DNA of 41,880 nucleotides. It comes from an uncultured Nitrosospira sp. GTDB lineage: Bacteria > Nitrospirota > Nitrospiria > Nitrospirales > Nitrospiraceae. The stretch is taken from the NCBI GenBank assembly GCA_900696515.1, contig CAADGK010000068.1, forward strand, positions 1 through 41,880. Direction: 5' to 3'. The position numbers were made by a program, and so were the translations under genes. The notes under the pieces were generated by a model, which saw only the letters and a program-made list of their open reading frames with translations, had not been told where the DNA came from and did not search any database. Shown piece after piece: positions 39,765-41,880 of the stretch (the first letter of the stretch is position 1; every line of letters begins with the position of its first letter).

Positions 39765-40038
39765 TCAGAGGCATGCCTGCCGAAGCCCCTCGCTCAGTAC
39801 AGGCCAGCAATGCCTCAGTAGAAACTCGCCCGAATCTCAGCCATTCTGCGGACCCAGGGCACAGACATGCACCTACCTAACCCATGGTCCTTTCTTTCGT
39901 TCGTACCCCTACTTTTTCGGTATGGTCATAAAATCTGAACCCTTTCATAAGTGCTCGTCTCGATGGGGGTACGCATGTGTCAGTTGGCTCACTCGGGCAC
40001 ATGAGGTAGCGCCTGGAGGAAAGGCCTCTTGAAACACC
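39765..40038. other. Gap before the excisionase gene, nothing further recognised
   Basis: Presumably holds the promoter of the excisionase-integrase operon. No gene seen. Confidence 0.35.
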
Positions 40039-40236
40039 ATGAATAACCTTTTGACAATGGATGAGGCCGCGAAGTATTTAGGCATATCCAAATTGACCCT
40101 GTACGGATGGGTCTCCGCAAGGAAATTGGGGTACGTCAAGATGGGACGGCTGGTGAAGTTTAAGCAGGCTCAGCTGGATGCCTGGATCGATCAGCACACG
40201 ATCACACCACGGAGAGACAGCCATGGGACTCACTAA
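40039..40236 (+). CDS. Excisionase-family helix-turn-helix protein
   Basis: 65 residues. LTMDEAAKYLGISKLTLYGWVSARKLGYVKMGRLVKFKQAQLDAWIDQHT is the MerR-type/excisionase (HTH_17) domain, covering nearly the whole protein. It lies directly upstream of and overlaps the integrase gene by 14 bases, as recombination directionality factors often do. It probably steers integration versus excision or controls int expression. Confidence 0.88.
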   Translation: MNNLLTMDEAAKYLGISKLTLYGWVSARKLGYVKMGRLVKFKQAQLDAWIDQHTITPRRDSHGTH

Positions 40237-41332
40237 GCGGCGCGATGGTTACTATGTCGAGTTCCGTGTGAGGGAAAGTGCGGACGGCACAGCGTGGAGC
40301 CTCGCGAGTGGCGTACCCGGTGCCAGAAAAAAACGATGGAAGGTGGGGTGCCTGAACAAGACGATCGCGCGCGAGATGGAAGCCGCGATCAAAACTCGTT
40401 TGCTCTTGGGACACGAAAAAACCGAACAGGCCAAGCCGATTCTCTTCAAGGAATGGGCAACGGCCTACCTGAACCTCGAATCAATCAAGACGCTCCGCAG
40501 CTATCAAGATCGACTCGAGATCATGGAGCGGCAGCTGATCCCCTTCTTCGGTGGAAAGGTCCTAACGGAGATCAGGCCCCATGATGTAGAGGCTTTCCGA
40601 GCACAACGGAAGAAGAAGAATGGAACAAAGCCGAGTATTCAGACCGTGAACAATGACCATGTCGTACTTAAACACTGTTTGAACGTGGCAATCCGACGGG
40701 GGCTCTTACAGATTAATCCCGCTACTAGGGTTCCGCTTCCTGATCCACAGAACGCCAGAGATAGAGTATTAACTGAAGAGGAATGGACGAAACTCTACGA
40801 GGCCGCAAAGGGACATCTCAAGCCCGTCCTGTTACTCGCCTATCAGCTGGGCCAGAGATTTGGGGAGATCGTCGGTCTGACCTGGGACAGGGTTGATCTC
40901 AAGAGAGGCTTTATCATGCTTCGTAGTCAGGACACGAAGACGAAGAAACCTCGCCAAGTCCCAATGACTCCAGATATACGAATGACCCTTCAACGTCTGG
41001 CGAAGGTCCGTTCACTCTCAACACGTCATGTCTTTACATTCAGAGGCAAACCTATACAACGTATCAGCCGATCTTTTCGTACAACCTTGAAGGATGCCGG
41101 AATTACAGACTTCCGGTTTCATGATCTTCGGCATTGTGCATCTACGAACTTGCGACGGGCAGGAGTCGACACAGCCACGGCAATGAAGATCGTGGGTCAT
41201 AAGTCTGAGAAAATGTGGAAGCGTTACAATGCAATCGAGGAACGCGACTTGGTTCAGGCAGCGCTGAAAATTCAAAAATATCTCCAAGAGAACACGCCGG
41301 GAACACTTGACCCCAAGACCGAGAGTCTGTAA
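40223..41332 (+). CDS. Tyrosine-type site-specific integrase
   Basis: 369 residues. The N-terminal arm-binding segment starts MGLTKRRDGYYVEFRVRE. The SAM-like core-binding domain is about 80-175, and the catalytic domain about 185-345. Catalytic residues: Arg212 (YQLGQRFGEIVGLTW), His300 and Arg303 (FHDLRHCAST), His326 (IVGHKSEKMW) and Tyr335 (WKRYNA). The set is complete. ATG 40223 follows GGAGAG. It reads towards a tRNA fragment that starts 28 bases after its stop, a usual integration-site context. Its tail (ENTPGT) contains the 20-base repeat shared with 5273-5292. Confidence 0.93.
   Translation: MGLTKRRDGYYVEFRVRESADGTAWSLASGVPGARKKRWKVGCLNKTIAREMEAAIKTRLLLGHEKTEQAKPILFKEWATAYLNLESIKTLRSYQDRLEIMERQLIPFFGGKVLTEIRPHDVEAFRAQRKKKNGTKPSIQTVNNDHVVLKHCLNVAIRRGLLQINPATRVPLPDPQNARDRVLTEEEWTKLYEAAKGHLKPVLLLAYQLGQRFGEIVGLTWDRVDLKRGFIMLRSQDTKTKKPRQVPMTPDIRMTLQRLAKVRSLSTRHVFTFRGKPIQRISRSFRTTLKDAGITDFRFHDLRHCASTNLRRAGVDTATAMKIVGHKSEKMWKRYNAIEERDLVQAALKIQKYLQENTPGTLDPKTESL
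41287..41306 (+). repeat. 20-base direct repeat, copy 2
   Basis: Identical to 5273-5292; located in the 3' end of the integrase gene. Confidence 0.7.
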
Positions 41333-41359
41333 AAGTGCAAGTTATTGATATTTGGCCTT

Positions 41360-41395
41360 GCCCCCGTAGCTCAGTTGGATAGAGCAGCGGTTTCC
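41360..41395 (+). tRNA. 5' half of a tRNA gene, probably tRNA-Arg(CCU)
   Basis: GCCCCCG acceptor strand, TA, D-arm GCTC/GAGC with AGTTGGATA loop, then GCGGT-TT-CC leading into the anticodon. In tRNA-Arg(CCU) this continues TAAACCGC; here it changes to CAGCCTGC and no T-arm (GTTCGA) or acceptor end follows within the window. The break falls inside the anticodon loop, a favoured crossover site for tyrosine integrases. Confidence 0.7.
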
Positions 41396-41880
41396 CAGCC
41401 TGCCCGGCGGAGCGCGGTCGTGGCCAGCGGGACCAAGGCCGTTTCTTCGTGCGGCTTCTGAGGCAGGGGGTCACGACTCACAGGCACCAGATCCATAACT
41501 GCACGGTCCTCCTAGAACCTCACAGGGAGCGGGGTCCGACCGGGGTCGCCGCCAACGGCCAGGGACTGCTCCATTTCGACATCTATATAAATGGAGTCGG
41601 TCTCGCGTTGCTCGTGACCGGGACGTCCAGCCGTCCTCCATTTCTATGGATAGAAGCGGAGGGATCCTCGACCCGTTCCCTCCGTGGGGCTCCCCTCCTC
41701 AGTCTCCTCTTCCTGCTCTCTCTACATATAATGGTGGATCTGTACCCCCTACCAATCCATGCGACCCACCAGGAGACGATTTCCTCTCGACCCGAGTTCC
41801 CCGGTCTTTCCCTTCCCCGCCCCGACCTTACCCCTTCCCCATCCGAAGATCAAGGCATCCGAGAAGGGTGCCATCCCGGA
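41396..41880. other. Non-coding, pyrimidine-rich region with hairpins at window end
   Basis: No convincing frame on either strand. Two hairpins share the string CTCCATTT: CTCCATTT/AAATGGAG (41569-41596) and CCTCCATTTCTAT with ATAGAAGCGGAGG (41635-41662, one mismatch). The rest is C/T-rich on the plus strand. It could belong to another mobile element joined at the tRNA. Confidence 0.4.

Noticed and set aside
41142-41474. Minus-strand frame of 110 codons across the tRNA fragment
   Set aside because: It runs through the integrase end and the tRNA half, has no ribosome site and resembles no family.
41360-41880. Group I or group II intron inside the tRNA gene
   Set aside because: The upstream exon does not end in U as group I requires, no conserved P/Q/R/S core or domain V could be picked out, and the 3' exon is not in the window.

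Overview
The window looks like chromosome from a Nitrospira-type bacterium (phylum Nitrospirota). This is inferred from the combination of several cytochrome P460-like proteins, MauG-type di-heme peroxidase, DyP peroxidase, Crp/Fnr paralogs, small heat-shock protein and mid-to-high GC. No rRNA or other decisive marker is present, so the genus is a reasoned guess.

Left part (1-7.5 kb): a truncated DegP/HtrA protease, a small membrane protein, Hsp20, a membrane-anchored HtrA-like protease, a lone tyrosine recombinase, an outer-membrane beta-barrel and a small cytochrome c. All lie on the minus strand. About 2 kb carries no recognisable gene.

Middle part (7.5-28.1 kb): a stress and heme-protein region. 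It holds msrA, a selO remnant, three cytochrome P460 genes (each with CXXCH and the Lys expected to cross-link the heme), three related Crp/Fnr regulators, msrB, a DyP peroxidase, a beta-propeller lactonase, alkA-ogt alkylation repair, a MauG-like peroxidase, a pqiA-pqiA-pqiB-pqiC operon and a DedA-rhodanese fusion. A nearly invariant palindrome of Crp geometry (TGTCA-N6-TGACA with central TCTAGA) occurs four times. It lies upstream of two P460 genes, of the barrel/binding-protein pair beside the second regulator, and ahead of msrB-dyp. I read this as a local regulon for reactive nitrogen or oxygen stress controlled by the Crp/Fnr paralogs.

Right part (28.6-41.4 kb): a mobilisable, toxin-antitoxin-rich island. 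It has a radC remnant, a relaxase and MobC-like pair with a candidate oriT, and an excisionase-integrase pair next to the 5' half of a tRNA gene. In between lie AbiE, BrnT/BrnA, RelB/YafQ and DUF433/DUF5615 modules, several broken. A segment of about 0.78 kb carrying an 80-residue protein gene is present twice. Each copy has the same nested hairpin layout upstream, with an innermost helix that differs in sequence but still pairs. This is the best candidate here for an undescribed structured element. The last 480 bases are non-coding as far as I can tell.
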